Shown here piece by piece: positions 56,816-64,000 of a DNA stretch of 64,000 bases. This stretch comes from Clostridia bacterium (GTDB taxonomy: Bacteria; Bacillota_A; Clostridia; Oscillospirales; CAG-272). Location of the stretch: assembly GCA_017501345.1 (NCBI GenBank), contig JAFVXC010000035.1, positions 1 through 64,000 on the forward strand, read 5' to 3'. Every line of letters starts with the position of its first letter. Position 1 is the first letter of the stretch. The position numbers were made by a program, and so were the translations under genes. The notes beneath the pieces were generated by a model. That model saw only the letters and a program-made list of their open reading frames with translations. It was not told the DNA's origin and searched no databases.

Positions 56816-57268
56816 TCACTTTGCAAAGAGCAAAAAGGCGAGGAGCACGAGCGCATCCTCGTTGCCCTTTTCGCGGGAGAGCAAAAGGATCAGGAGGATC
56901 AGGAGGAGATCGTCCTCCCGAACCCCGGGGAGTATTCCGTCGAGGAGTCGGGAGAAGAAGTCGCCTTCCTGTTCGTCCATCCGCTCCTCCTCTTCCTCCT
57001 TTCGGGGATCGTGCTCGCCATGTTCGGTGACCGAGATGTCGGAGGATGCGACCTCCTCTTCCTCGGATGCGCTCTCGCCCGAATGCCGCGTCACTTCGTC
57101 CTCCTCGGGAGGCGTGACGTCTTGCCCGTACGTTCCGCGCGGATGCAGATCGTATTCGCGTCTCACGGGGATCTGTGCAAAGGTTCCGTCCGCACGGAAG
57201 GTACTGCCGCCGTAGTGGCTTGGGAGGGGCGTTTTTGTGCGGTTGCTTTCAAGGCTTCTGTAATACAT
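56816..57268 (-). CDS. acidic protein with hydrophobic Leu-rich C terminus, unknown
   Basis: A 150-residue protein. The N-terminal half is Ser/Thr/Tyr-rich (YYRSLESNRTKTPLPSHYGG), the middle is a Glu/Ser-rich acidic stretch, and the end holds two short Leu-rich hydrophobic runs (LLLILLILLLS and LVLLAFLLF). The start at 57268 follows AAAGGCAGG. I recognise no named family. The three-gene arrangement with the next two upstream genes, and its Leu-rich ends, suggest a structural or spore-surface role; this is inference. Confidence 0.55.
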   Translation of the reverse strand: MYYRSLESNRTKTPLPSHYGGSTFRADGTFAQIPVRREYDLHPRGTYGQDVTPPEEDEVTRHSGESASEEEEVASSDISVTEHGEHDPRKEEEEERMDEQEGDFFSRLLDGILPGVREDDLLLILLILLLSREKGNEDALVLLAFLLFAK

Positions 57269-57354
57269 AGCGTGGTACCTGCCTTTCTTCGTTTTGAATG
57301 TGGAAATGCGAAGCTCCTCAGTGCGATGCTCGGGCGAGGAGAGCAGACCACGGG

Positions 57355-57798
57355 TCACGAGAGCCTTTCGAGGATCTCGCCGATCCTGCCGAGCTCCACG
57401 AGTCTGTCGACGGCCTCGCATCTCGACTTTGACAGATAGGGCTTCAGCGCGAGGAGAAGTGCCGTGCTGCGCCCGATCCCTTTCCCATCTGTGTGCTTTT
57501 TCTCTCCGTCACTACCTCTGCCTGATAGCATCGGACCGAGTAATCCTACGAGCTGTGGGATCGCGTCGGAGATCGGATCGCCCCCCGCAGAGCGATCGGT
57601 TCTTTCGGTCGTCTCGTCTATGGAGAGGTCAATCTGTGCTTCTTTTGACGGTATTGCTTCTTCGGTGCTTTGACCGAGAACCGATGCCGCCATAGAGATG
57701 ATCTCGGGATGTGCCTTCAGCCGCTCGATGGCATCGGACAGATTCGGGATACCGAGACCGCCGAGAGAGGCACCGAGCTGTTCCTTTTCTTCGGGCAT
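57355..57798 (-). CDS. unknown protein of a three-gene cluster
   Basis: A 147-residue soluble protein. It starts MPEEKEQLGASLGGLGIPNLSDAIERLKAHPEIISM, has an acidic middle, and ends with a helical segment (STALLLALKPYLSKSRCEAVDRLVELGRIGEILERL). AAAGGAG precedes the start. There is no recognisable domain; the C-terminal helix pair suggests protein-protein contact. It is 86 bases upstream of the acidic protein gene. Confidence 0.6.
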   Translation of the reverse strand: MPEEKEQLGASLGGLGIPNLSDAIERLKAHPEIISMAASVLGQSTEEAIPSKEAQIDLSIDETTERTDRSAGGDPISDAIPQLVGLLGPMLSGRGSDGEKKHTDGKGIGRSTALLLALKPYLSKSRCEAVDRLVELGRIGEILERLS

Positions 57799-57815
57799 TC
57801 GGTCTCCTTTCCGCG

Positions 57816-58067
57816 CTATGGCCTGTTTTGCTTCTTTGCTTTGCCGAGTCTACCGCTTTGATAAGCGTTCAGCGCTTCGTTTGCTTTTTCAAGGTCTGCG
57901 GGGGTAAAGCCCCTCAGCGCACCTCGGATTGACTCTGCATCGGTGGATGTGATGTGGAACGTGCTGAGGTCGATGCCGCTCTCCTTACCGATCCTGCGGA
58001 TCAGCTCCTCAAGCTGCTTGTCGCTGAGGGAGAGGAGACGATTGATAGAACGTTCGTCGAGTTGCAT
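57816..58067 (-). CDS. small helical protein of a three-gene cluster
   Basis: An 83-residue protein of mostly helix (INRLLSLSDKQLEELIRRIGKES, PADLEKANEALNAYQSGRLGK). No known family. GAAAGGAAG precedes the start. It is the first gene of the minus-strand cluster; a TGTCGAA Spo0A-type core (58160-58166) lies 93 bases upstream. Confidence 0.6.
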   Translation of the reverse strand: MQLDERSINRLLSLSDKQLEELIRRIGKESGIDLSTFHITSTDAESIRGALRGFTPADLEKANEALNAYQSGRLGKAKKQNRP

Positions 58068-58159
58068 AGGGAATACTTCCTTTCATATGGAATCGGTTAC
58101 AGAAGCATTGTATGCGAGCGTAGCCGTATGCGTGATACCGTGGACTTGAAAAAGCAAAA

Positions 58160-58211
58160 TGTCGAAATCGCGAAAAAAGGTATAGACAAAAGCGGGGATT
58201 TCTGTTATAAT
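58160..58211 (+). promoter_or_regulatory. promoter of the second lipid kinase with a Spo0A-box-like site
   Basis: TAGACA (58183-58188), 17 bases, TATAAT (58206-58211). TGTCGAA (58160-58166) matches the core of a Spo0A box, but a seven-base match can be chance. Confidence 0.55.
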
Positions 58212-58251
58212 GGTTATAATATAGACATTACGCAGGGAAGCGGGTGGCAGT

Positions 58252-59259
58252 ATGAAGTATTGGTTTATCGTGAACCCCGTGTCGGGAAAGGGAAAATTTG
58301 CAGCGCATATTTGCGAAAGGATCCGCGAGCATTTTGATGCGGCAGATCTGTCGTACGAGATCTGTATGACCGAATGCCGTGGCGATGCAACGCGCATTGC
58401 ACGAGAGATCTGCGAGATGGATCACGCGGAGAAGGTGATCTTCGCCTGCGGCGGTGACGGTATGGTCAGTGAGGTCGCGAGCGGGATCGCGGGCTATGAT
58501 GCGGTGACACTCGGTGTTATTCCTGCCGGGACGGGCAACGATTTCGTCAGGAGCTTTTCCTTCCCGAAGTTGTTTACGAATCTTGAAGCACAGATGGCGG
58601 GTGAGACCGTTCTGATCGATGCGATCCACTATACGGGGGACAACGGTCTTGATGCGTATTCGCTCAACATCCTCAATATGGGCTTTGACTGCTACGTGGT
58701 TGCTTGCGCCGATCGGGCGAAGAAGATTCCGCTCGTTGCCTCAAGCTTTGCGTATTACGTTGGAATTTTAATGGCGATGGTTGGAAAGCCCGGGCTTAAG
58801 GGAGATATCTCCGTGGACGGAGGCGCATTTGAAGAATTTGATTTGATGTTCCTGCTTGCTGCAAACGGACGGTTTTACGGAGGCGGCTATCATCCCGCAC
58901 CGTATGCCTTGATGCAGGATGGTAAGATTGACCTTTGCAAGGTGAAGAATGTTTCCCGCGTCGAGCTGCTTCGTCTGCTCGACAGCTATAAAAAGGGAAC
59001 CTTCCTGACGCAGCCGCGCATCATCGAGAAGGAGATCGCGGAGTATCGCCGCTGTGACCGCTTCACGGTGCGTTTCCCGAAGCCGACGGCGGTTTGTGGG
59101 GACGGAGAGATCGCAGAGACCGTGACGCTTCACGCAGAGATCTGCCCCGAAAAGATCAGGCTCCTGCTACCGAGAGGATGCGCGCTTCCCGTAGATGAGC
59201 GCCACGAGGAGGCGGCGGAAGTGATGGGTCGCGGTGCAAAGGTTGAGGTGCAGGCGTAA
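58252..59259 (+). CDS. diacylglycerol kinase family lipid kinase (second copy)
   Basis: A 335-residue DagK-type protein. The kinase signature GTGNDFVRSF and the nucleotide loop are present, but the loop reads GGDGM rather than the usual GGDGT seen in the copy at 15317. The start MKYWFIVNPVSGKGKF is typical. A longer C-terminal tail ends with SLP-like acidic/Ala-rich residues. The two kinases are clearly paralogous and may have different substrates. Confidence 0.87.
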   Translation: MKYWFIVNPVSGKGKFAAHICERIREHFDAADLSYEICMTECRGDATRIAREICEMDHAEKVIFACGGDGMVSEVASGIAGYDAVTLGVIPAGTGNDFVRSFSFPKLFTNLEAQMAGETVLIDAIHYTGDNGLDAYSLNILNMGFDCYVVACADRAKKIPLVASSFAYYVGILMAMVGKPGLKGDISVDGGAFEEFDLMFLLAANGRFYGGGYHPAPYALMQDGKIDLCKVKNVSRVELLRLLDSYKKGTFLTQPRIIEKEIAEYRRCDRFTVRFPKPTAVCGDGEIAETVTLHAEICPEKIRLLLPRGCALPVDERHEEAAEVMGRGAKVEVQA

Positions 59260-59297
59260 GGGCACTTCTCTTTGCGTATCCCATTTTTACAAAAAAA

Positions 59298-59327
59298 AGC
59301 CGCCCGTGGGAGATCCCGCGAACGGCT
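59298..59327 (-). terminator. terminator of spoVG
   Basis: AGCCG/CGGCT with inner CGTGGGA/TCCCGCG, followed on the minus strand by eight T. Confidence 0.78.
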
Positions 59328-59356
59328 GAGTATGATTTGATTCCGGATACAAGCGG

Positions 59357-59677
59357 TCAAACGCCCGCGATCTCGATCTCGGAGGCGTCGCTGTTCATCA
59401 GCGCGGCTTCCTCAGCGGCGGCGATAACTGCCGCGTCGTATGCCGAGATGATCGACGATTCGAGAATCGCACGGAACTGCGCGTTGATCGGATGTACGAT
59501 GTCACGGTAGGTCTCGTCGGGATTCTTACGGCTGGGCATTACGATAAAGTATTTGTCACGTGCGTTGATTACCTTGATGTCGTGGACGGCAAGCTGACCG
59601 TCAAAGGTCACCGAAACGATCGCCCGCATAGGGCCTTCGTTAAAAAGCTTTCTTACCTTTACGTCTGTGATCTGCAT
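59357..59677 (-). CDS. spoVG: sporulation/cell division regulator SpoVG
   Basis: A 106-residue nucleic-acid-binding regulator, of near-normal length. MQITDVKVRKL, RAIVSVTFDGQLAVHDIKVI, YFIVMPSRKNPDETYRDIVHPINAQFR are the conserved core. It is under sigma-H and AbrB/Spo0A control in Bacillus; here a TTTGTCGCAAA site (59862-59872, one mismatch in the 0A core) is about 185 bases upstream. Confidence 0.96.
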   Translation of the reverse strand: MQITDVKVRKLFNEGPMRAIVSVTFDGQLAVHDIKVINARDKYFIVMPSRKNPDETYRDIVHPINAQFRAILESSIISAYDAAVIAAAEEAALMNSDASEIEIAGV

Positions 59678-60003
59678 AGTTTGGGTTTCCTCCGTTTTAT
59701 AATATGAATGTGTTTTTTGAAAATGCTTACGGTTGTATCATTTCGTCGGCCGACGCATAGAATGGAAGATAGCCCATCGATACCGACATAAACATTATAC
59801 AGATTGAATGTGACAGTTATTCAATGGGAAGATTGTTTTTTTGTGAAGACAATCGCATTTTTTGCGACAAAACGACATAGATTCGTAAATTTATGTCCTA
59901 ATTTTTTGCTTTTTGGCAGGATTTTATGACCGAAGAGTATTTTGATTTTTTGTGGTACGGACTTTTTTCGGATAGTCCTTGATCGGAAAGGAACATAGCC
60001 GAT
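59678..60003. other. AT-rich intergenic region between spoVG and murC
   Basis: A divergent control region with many T-runs, the Spo0A-box-like site at 59862-59872 on the minus strand, and GAAAGGA just before murC. No ORF is convincing and no clear sigma-A pair is seen for murC. Confidence 0.45.
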
Positions 60004-61419
60004 ATGGCAACACCCAATACACATTACGGCCCCGCACGCATTTCTGAAATGCTTCGGGGAGCTGAGCATTTATTTTTCATTGGAATCGGAGGCGTCAATA
60101 TGTCCTCCCTTGCCGAGATCTCTCACGGGCGCGGTTACCGCGTCAGCGGCTCGGATCACGCGGCATCTCCGCTCACCGACCGTCTCTCACAAAGGGGGAT
60201 CCGCGTTGCGCTTACGCATTCTGCCGAGAATCTCGGGGATGCGGATGCGGTGATCTATACAGTTGCGGTGCCTTCCGACAACCCCGAGTACAGAGAGGCG
60301 CAGAGGCGCGGTATTCCGTTGATTTCACGTGCCGATTATCTCGGGTATATTATGACGGGATACCGACGCCGTATCGGTGTTTCGGGAATGCACGGAAAAT
60401 CCACGACCACCTCGATGTGTGCTGAGATCTTCATGGATGCAGGGTGTGATCCGACCGTCACGTCAGGCGCGGCACTTCGCAGTATGGGTGGATATTATCG
60501 CATCGGTGGGGAAGAAAATTTCATTTTCGAGGCGTGCGAGTATATGGATTCCTTCCTTGATTTTTGCCCGACGGTCGCGATCCTTCTCAACATCGAGATG
60601 GATCACGTCGACTACTTTAAGTCGATCGAGCAGATCCGCGCCTCATACCGCGCGTTTGCCGACAAGGTGCTTTCTTCAGCGGATGGAGCGGTAATCTGTT
60701 CGCTGGATGACGACGAGGTCGTACGCACAATGGAGGACTTTGCCGGGAGGATCGTAACCTTCGGAACGAGGGAGCGTGACGGACGGATGCCCGATTATCT
60801 CGCGGTCGACCTCAGGGAAACGCACGGGCGGTTCGCCTTTCGTGTGCTGTATCGCGGCGAGCTCCTTTGCGACGTTACGCTTCGCGTTCCGGGGCAACAT
60901 CAGGTTCTGAATGCCCTTGCCGCAGTCGCCGCCGCCCATCTTTCGGGGATCCCGGGAGAGCGGATCGCCGAGGGGCTTCTTCGCTTTGCGGGTGCCGAGC
61001 GACGGATGGAATATAAGGGAACGCTGAACGGTGCCGATCTGTACGATGATTACGGTCATCATCCCTCTGAGGTGAAAACAACGCTTGAGGGGGCTTCACA
61101 TATGGGGTATGAACGGTTGTTCTGCCTCTTTCAGCCGCATACCTATACCCGCACGAAAACGCTTTTTGATGATTTTGCACGCGCGTTTGACGACACGGAC
61201 GGAGTTTTCCTCGTCGATATTTACGCGGCACGTGAGCTTGACACGCTTGGAGTCAGCTCGGCACTGCTTGCGGAGGCGATCGGGGAGCGCGCTGTTTACG
61301 CCGATTCCTTCAGGAGTGCCGCAGACCTTCTGCGAAAAACACTGCGTGAGGGTGACGCACTCGTCGTGATGGGGGCGGGGAACGTATACGATATCTTTCC
61401 GATCCTCCTCGACTCGTGA
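60004..61419 (+). CDS. murC: UDP-N-acetylmuramate--L-alanine ligase
   Basis: A 471-residue peptidoglycan precursor enzyme. The N-terminal dinucleotide fold IGIGGVNMSSLA, the ATP loop GVSGMHGKSTTTSM (about 125-138), ACEYMDSF and the C-terminal DDYGHHPSEVKTTL and HTYTRTKTL motifs are all present. Normal length. GAAAGGA precedes ATG 60004. Confidence 0.96.
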   Translation: MATPNTHYGPARISEMLRGAEHLFFIGIGGVNMSSLAEISHGRGYRVSGSDHAASPLTDRLSQRGIRVALTHSAENLGDADAVIYTVAVPSDNPEYREAQRRGIPLISRADYLGYIMTGYRRRIGVSGMHGKSTTTSMCAEIFMDAGCDPTVTSGAALRSMGGYYRIGGEENFIFEACEYMDSFLDFCPTVAILLNIEMDHVDYFKSIEQIRASYRAFADKVLSSADGAVICSLDDDEVVRTMEDFAGRIVTFGTRERDGRMPDYLAVDLRETHGRFAFRVLYRGELLCDVTLRVPGQHQVLNALAAVAAAHLSGIPGERIAEGLLRFAGAERRMEYKGTLNGADLYDDYGHHPSEVKTTLEGASHMGYERLFCLFQPHTYTRTKTLFDDFARAFDDTDGVFLVDIYAARELDTLGVSSALLAEAIGERAVYADSFRSAADLLRKTLREGDALVVMGAGNVYDIFPILLDS

Positions 61420-61461
61420 CACGGCGAAGAAAGGATCAACGGGACAAAGGAAAAGGACGAA

Positions 61462-61794
61462 ATGTTATTCGGAAGAAAGAAGAAGCTTGCGAAGGACCCG
61501 AACAGCAAGCAGTACAAGTGGCAAATGGCGGAGATGGTTTCGGGAAAGCATATCCGCTACGTTGTGGAGCGATGGGAAAACGATGAAAAGGTGATCGGTC
61601 GCAACGGAAGCATTGGTGTGAAGGACGACTGCATCATTGTGAACACCGATACGGGTATCGCCTTCCGCGGAAGGGTGGAGGAGACGGTGATCTCCGAGCT
61701 TCTGTCCAAGGACGGAGTCGTTTTGAAGGGGCCCGACATTTCGGTCGGCGGGAAGGAGCGCACCGTCGTTGCGTTCTACGTGTATTATCGGTGA
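61462..61794 (+). CDS. small beta-rich protein, unknown
   Basis: A 110-residue protein with a Lys-rich start (MLFGRKKKLAKDPNSKQYKW) and then alternating strands (HIRYVVERW, DDCIIVNTDTGIAFRG, RTVVAFYVYYR) that suggest a PilZ- or SH3-like barrel. I recognise no family. GGAAAAGGAC precedes ATG 61462. It lies 42 bases after murC with no terminator. Confidence 0.65.
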   Translation: MLFGRKKKLAKDPNSKQYKWQMAEMVSGKHIRYVVERWENDEKVIGRNGSIGVKDDCIIVNTDTGIAFRGRVEETVISELLSKDGVVLKGPDISVGGKERTVVAFYVYYR

Positions 61795-61822
61795 TCTTAA
61801 TCAAATAAAGGAAGGATGTATT

Positions 61823-62458
61823 ATGAAAAAATTAACGGTATTGATGCTTACTGTTTGCCTTGTGCTGTCTGCGTTTGCGCTGACCTCCTGCGGAGGGAGC
61901 AAGGGGCTTGAATATGAGCTGAACGAGGATGGCACGGCATACACCGTGGTCGGAATCGGGACGTGTGAAGACACCGAGCTTGTTATTCCGAGTAAATACA
62001 AGGGACTCCCTGTAACGGCGATCGGGGAGGGCGCGCTCAAAAGCTGGCTTGGGCTTACGAGCGTTACGATCCCAAGCAGTGTCAAGACGATCGGGAAGTC
62101 GGCGTTTGCCTACTGCGACGATCTTTCGGAGCTGATCATTAAGAAGGGGAGCGGTGTGACCATCGGTGACGAGGCGTTCCGCGGATGTGGTGGTCTTACC
62201 GAGGTCGTGCTTCCCGAGGGCGTTACGTCGATCGGAGAGATGTCCTTTGCATACTGCACGCATCTCGTCGAGTTTACGATGCCGAGCACGATGCGCTCGA
62301 TCGGAAAGCGTGCGTTTGAGAACAATAAGGACATCGTACGCATTATCTTTAAGGGTACTGTGGAGCAGTGGAAAAAGGTAGAGCAGAAGCCGGAGTGGGC
62401 GTACCCCACTCGCATTGAGCGTGTGTTCTGCAGTGACGGCGTGATCACGCTGGAATAA
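61823..62458 (+). CDS. BspA-type leucine-rich repeat lipoprotein
   Basis: A 211-residue surface lipoprotein. The signal ends at lipobox LTSC (Cys19). Residues 35-180 hold about five LRR_5 repeats with the ITIPSSVKTIGKSAFAYC pattern (SAFAYCDDLSELIIKKGSG, EAFRGCGGLTEVVLPEGVTS, MSFAYCTHLVEFTMPSTMRS). Such repeats bind host or surface ligands. AGGAAGGA precedes ATG 61823. Its terminator is at 62487. Confidence 0.88.
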   Translation: MKKLTVLMLTVCLVLSAFALTSCGGSKGLEYELNEDGTAYTVVGIGTCEDTELVIPSKYKGLPVTAIGEGALKSWLGLTSVTIPSSVKTIGKSAFAYCDDLSELIIKKGSGVTIGDEAFRGCGGLTEVVLPEGVTSIGEMSFAYCTHLVEFTMPSTMRSIGKRAFENNKDIVRIIFKGTVEQWKKVEQKPEWAYPTRIERVFCSDGVITLE

Positions 62459-62486
62459 CGGAAAAGCATTCCCAAAACAAAGTGCA

Positions 62487-62536
62487 GCCCCGGTCGCAGG
62501 CTCTCGTTTTCGAGAGTACGATCGGGGCATTTTGTT
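62487..62536. terminator. terminator between convergent genes
   Basis: GCCCCGGTCG pairs with CGATCGGGGC, capped by a CTCTCG/CGAGAG inner stem, then ATTTTGTTG. Confidence 0.75.
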
Positions 62537-62557
62537 GCCGCAGAGGAATACCTACCA

Positions 62558-63712
62558 CTAAAGGATTCGGTTCAGGCGGGATACAAGGGTGCGGACCTCG
62601 TCGGGCGTGTTGAAATATCCAAAGCCGAGCCGCACGGTGCCGCTTTCCTTCGGCGTGCCGAGCGCTTTGTGTGCAAGCGCCGCACAGTGAAAGCCCGCGC
62701 GGACACAGATCCCGTCGCTGTCAAGGAGATCGGCGATCTCCTCGGCAGGGCGTCCGTTTGCCGAGAAGGAGAGGACCGAGCCGACCGCCTCGGGGGCGTA
62801 AACGCGTACACCGCGCATATTCGAGAGATATTCTTTCGCGAGGCGGAAGAGTGCATCCTCCTTTTCTGCGATGCTCTCTATGCCGATCCTTTTTACGAAG
62901 CGGATGCCCATAGACAGTCCTGCGATCGCAGGCGTTGCGGCAGTCCCCGCCTCGTACCGTTCGGGAGGAAGGGCGGGCATTCCCGGGAGAAGGGATTGAT
63001 ACCCGCTTCCGCCCTCGGTGAGCGGGGCGGGAAGTTCATCCTCTGAGAGGGAGTCGGAAAGTGCGAGAAATCCACTGCCCTGCGGACCGTACAGCCCCTT
63101 GTGCCCGGGAGCGCAAAGCGCCGTGATCTGCATCTGCTCCATATCGATCGGGAGATGACCGACCGACTGTGCACCGTCTACGATAAAGAGGAGGCGGTGC
63201 TTTTTGCAGAACGCCCCGATCTCTCGGAGCGGTAGCGTTCGGGAGCAGATGTTTGACGCGTGGGTGCAGATAACCGCACGTGTCTCGGGCTTCAGGTGGG
63301 ATGAAAGCTCGTGCTCGGTATTTTCGGGACGCTGTACTGTCGCAGAGGAAAAAACATCGTAGGAGACGCCGCGGGATTCTGACAGCGCGACGATGGGGCG
63401 CCAGACCGAGTTGTGCTCGAGGTCGGAGATCAGAACGTGATCACCCGGGCGAAGGAAGCCCTTGACTGCCGTGTTCAGTGCCTCTGTCGTGTTGTGGGTG
63501 AAGCACACGCGCGTAGGATCGGAAAGCCCTATGAGCCCCGCAATTTCCTCGCGACAGTTGTATAGGATATTTGCCGCCTCCCGTGCAAGACGGTGCGATC
63601 CTCGCCCGGGATTGCCGCAGGATTCTCTTATCACGCGAGAAACGGCATTTACGACCGACGCGGGCTTCGGGAAGGTGGTGGCGGCGTTGTCAAAATAGAT
63701 CGGATGCTCCAT
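62558..63712 (-). CDS. cysteine desulfurase-type aminotransferase, class V
   Basis: A 384-residue PLP enzyme of the NifS/SufS/CsdA fold. YFDNAATTFPKPASVV, THNTTEALNTAVKGF, HASNICSRTLPL, IDGAQSVGHLPIDM and the PLP lysine in APGHKGLYGPQGSG are visible; the C-terminal ICVRAGFHCAALAH gives the catalytic Cys loop. It transfers sulfur (or selenium) from cysteine. The DUF3343 gene precedes it by 42 bases and is probably its partner. Confidence 0.9.
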   Translation of the reverse strand: MEHPIYFDNAATTFPKPASVVNAVSRVIRESCGNPGRGSHRLAREAANILYNCREEIAGLIGLSDPTRVCFTHNTTEALNTAVKGFLRPGDHVLISDLEHNSVWRPIVALSESRGVSYDVFSSATVQRPENTEHELSSHLKPETRAVICTHASNICSRTLPLREIGAFCKKHRLLFIVDGAQSVGHLPIDMEQMQITALCAPGHKGLYGPQGSGFLALSDSLSEDELPAPLTEGGSGYQSLLPGMPALPPERYEAGTAATPAIAGLSMGIRFVKRIGIESIAEKEDALFRLAKEYLSNMRGVRVYAPEAVGSVLSFSANGRPAEEIADLLDSDGICVRAGFHCAALAHKALGTPKESGTVRLGFGYFNTPDEVRTLVSRLNRIL

Positions 63713-63754
63713 TTCCTTGTACCTTTCGGGAATTCAGCCGAGGTGTGAGGAGTC

Positions 63755-63985
63755 TCATTCCGCGGACCAGCCGTGGACCGCGATCCTTGCGTGTGAAAGA
63801 ATTTCCTCGGCGTTGCGTTTTTGAGAGCAGGGAATTTCAATTCCGTATACACAGCCGTTCCTTTGCCCGGAGGATACCTTGATGACCCGCGAGCGGATCG
63901 CCGCACGGGCAAGAACGTTCTGCGCCTGCGTTGCGTGTGTCACACTGCCGATAGCAGCTCGGCAGAGACCGTTTGCTTCGCGCAT
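63755..63985 (-). CDS. DUF3343-type small protein, putative sulfur/selenium partner
   Basis: A 76-residue protein with the DUF3343 pattern: a short N-terminal strand (AAIGSVTHATQAQNVL), a VIKVSSGQRNGCVYGIEIPC segment with a Cys in place of the usual SSGCG, and a C-terminal helix (KRNAEEILSHARI). GGAGGTG fixes the start at 63985. In other genomes such genes sit beside cysteine desulfurases, as here. The role is not established. Confidence 0.7.
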   Translation of the reverse strand: MREANGLCRAAIGSVTHATQAQNVLARAAIRSRVIKVSSGQRNGCVYGIEIPCSQKRNAEEILSHARIAVHGWSAE

Positions 63986-64000
63986 TGTGAAAGCACCTCC

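Overview
The window reads as a chromosomal segment of an anaerobic, endospore-forming member of the Clostridia (Bacillota) with a moderately high GC content, probably an uncultured gut lineage. Support: an alpha/beta-type small acid-soluble spore protein (SASP), SpoVG, a T-box leader on leuS, Gram-positive lipoproteins, indolepyruvate:ferredoxin oxidoreductase, and sigma-A promoters that are almost all TTGACA-like/17 bp/TATAAT. I see no phage, transposon, plasmid or CRISPR array.

Layout. 0-4.4 kb: lipoprotein, methyltransferase, Hsp33, unknown protein, DegV, tRNA-Gln. 4.43-4.72 kb: a chain of RNA-like hairpins with a remnant of the tRNA-Gln 3' end and a four-unit array of mini-hairpins. 4.8-9.2 kb: an accessory islet (AT-rich membrane protein, duplicated-domain lipoprotein, coiled-coil amidase, SGNH hydrolase). 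9.4-19.7 kb: hpt, a malate/lactate-type dehydrogenase, a GH4 glycosidase with a divergent AraC regulator, rpsU, a GNAT enzyme, a lipid kinase, and a surface-polysaccharide group (Gly/His-rich membrane protein, flippase, pyruvyl transferase). 19.8-29.5 kb: a six-gene metal/tetrapyrrole locus with a strong promoter and a long structured leader: substrate-binding lipoprotein, FecCD permease and ATPase, then a CobN/BchH-like chelatase large subunit with BchI- and BchD-like AAA+ partners. 29.5-30.9 kb: lipoprotein HtrA protease. 31.1-39.4 kb: a seven-gene minus-strand operon (Na+/solute symporter, two phenylacetate-CoA ligases, IorA, IorB, a double-ACT protein, an aminotransferase) that fits oxidative fermentation of aromatic amino acids to aryl-acetyl-CoA and arylacetates. 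39.7-49.7 kb: SASP, ThuA-like and PHP proteins, mnmA-trmL, secA, two membrane proteins and an Asn/Gln repeat protein with a sigma-G-like promoter. 49.8-56.8 kb: T-box, leuS, and three envelope proteins, two of them PpiC-like with a lipobox and a C-terminal membrane segment. 56.8-64 kb: a three-gene unknown cluster, a second lipid kinase, spoVG, murC, an LRR lipoprotein, and a cysteine desulfurase with a DUF3343 partner.

The most interesting parts are the ABC transporter/CobN-BchI-BchD locus, which could be an anaerobic tetrapyrrole chelatase or dechelatase system, with its unassigned structured leader; the hairpin chain downstream of tRNA-Gln; and the Asn/Gln-rich tandem-repeat protein, which may be a spore reserve protein.
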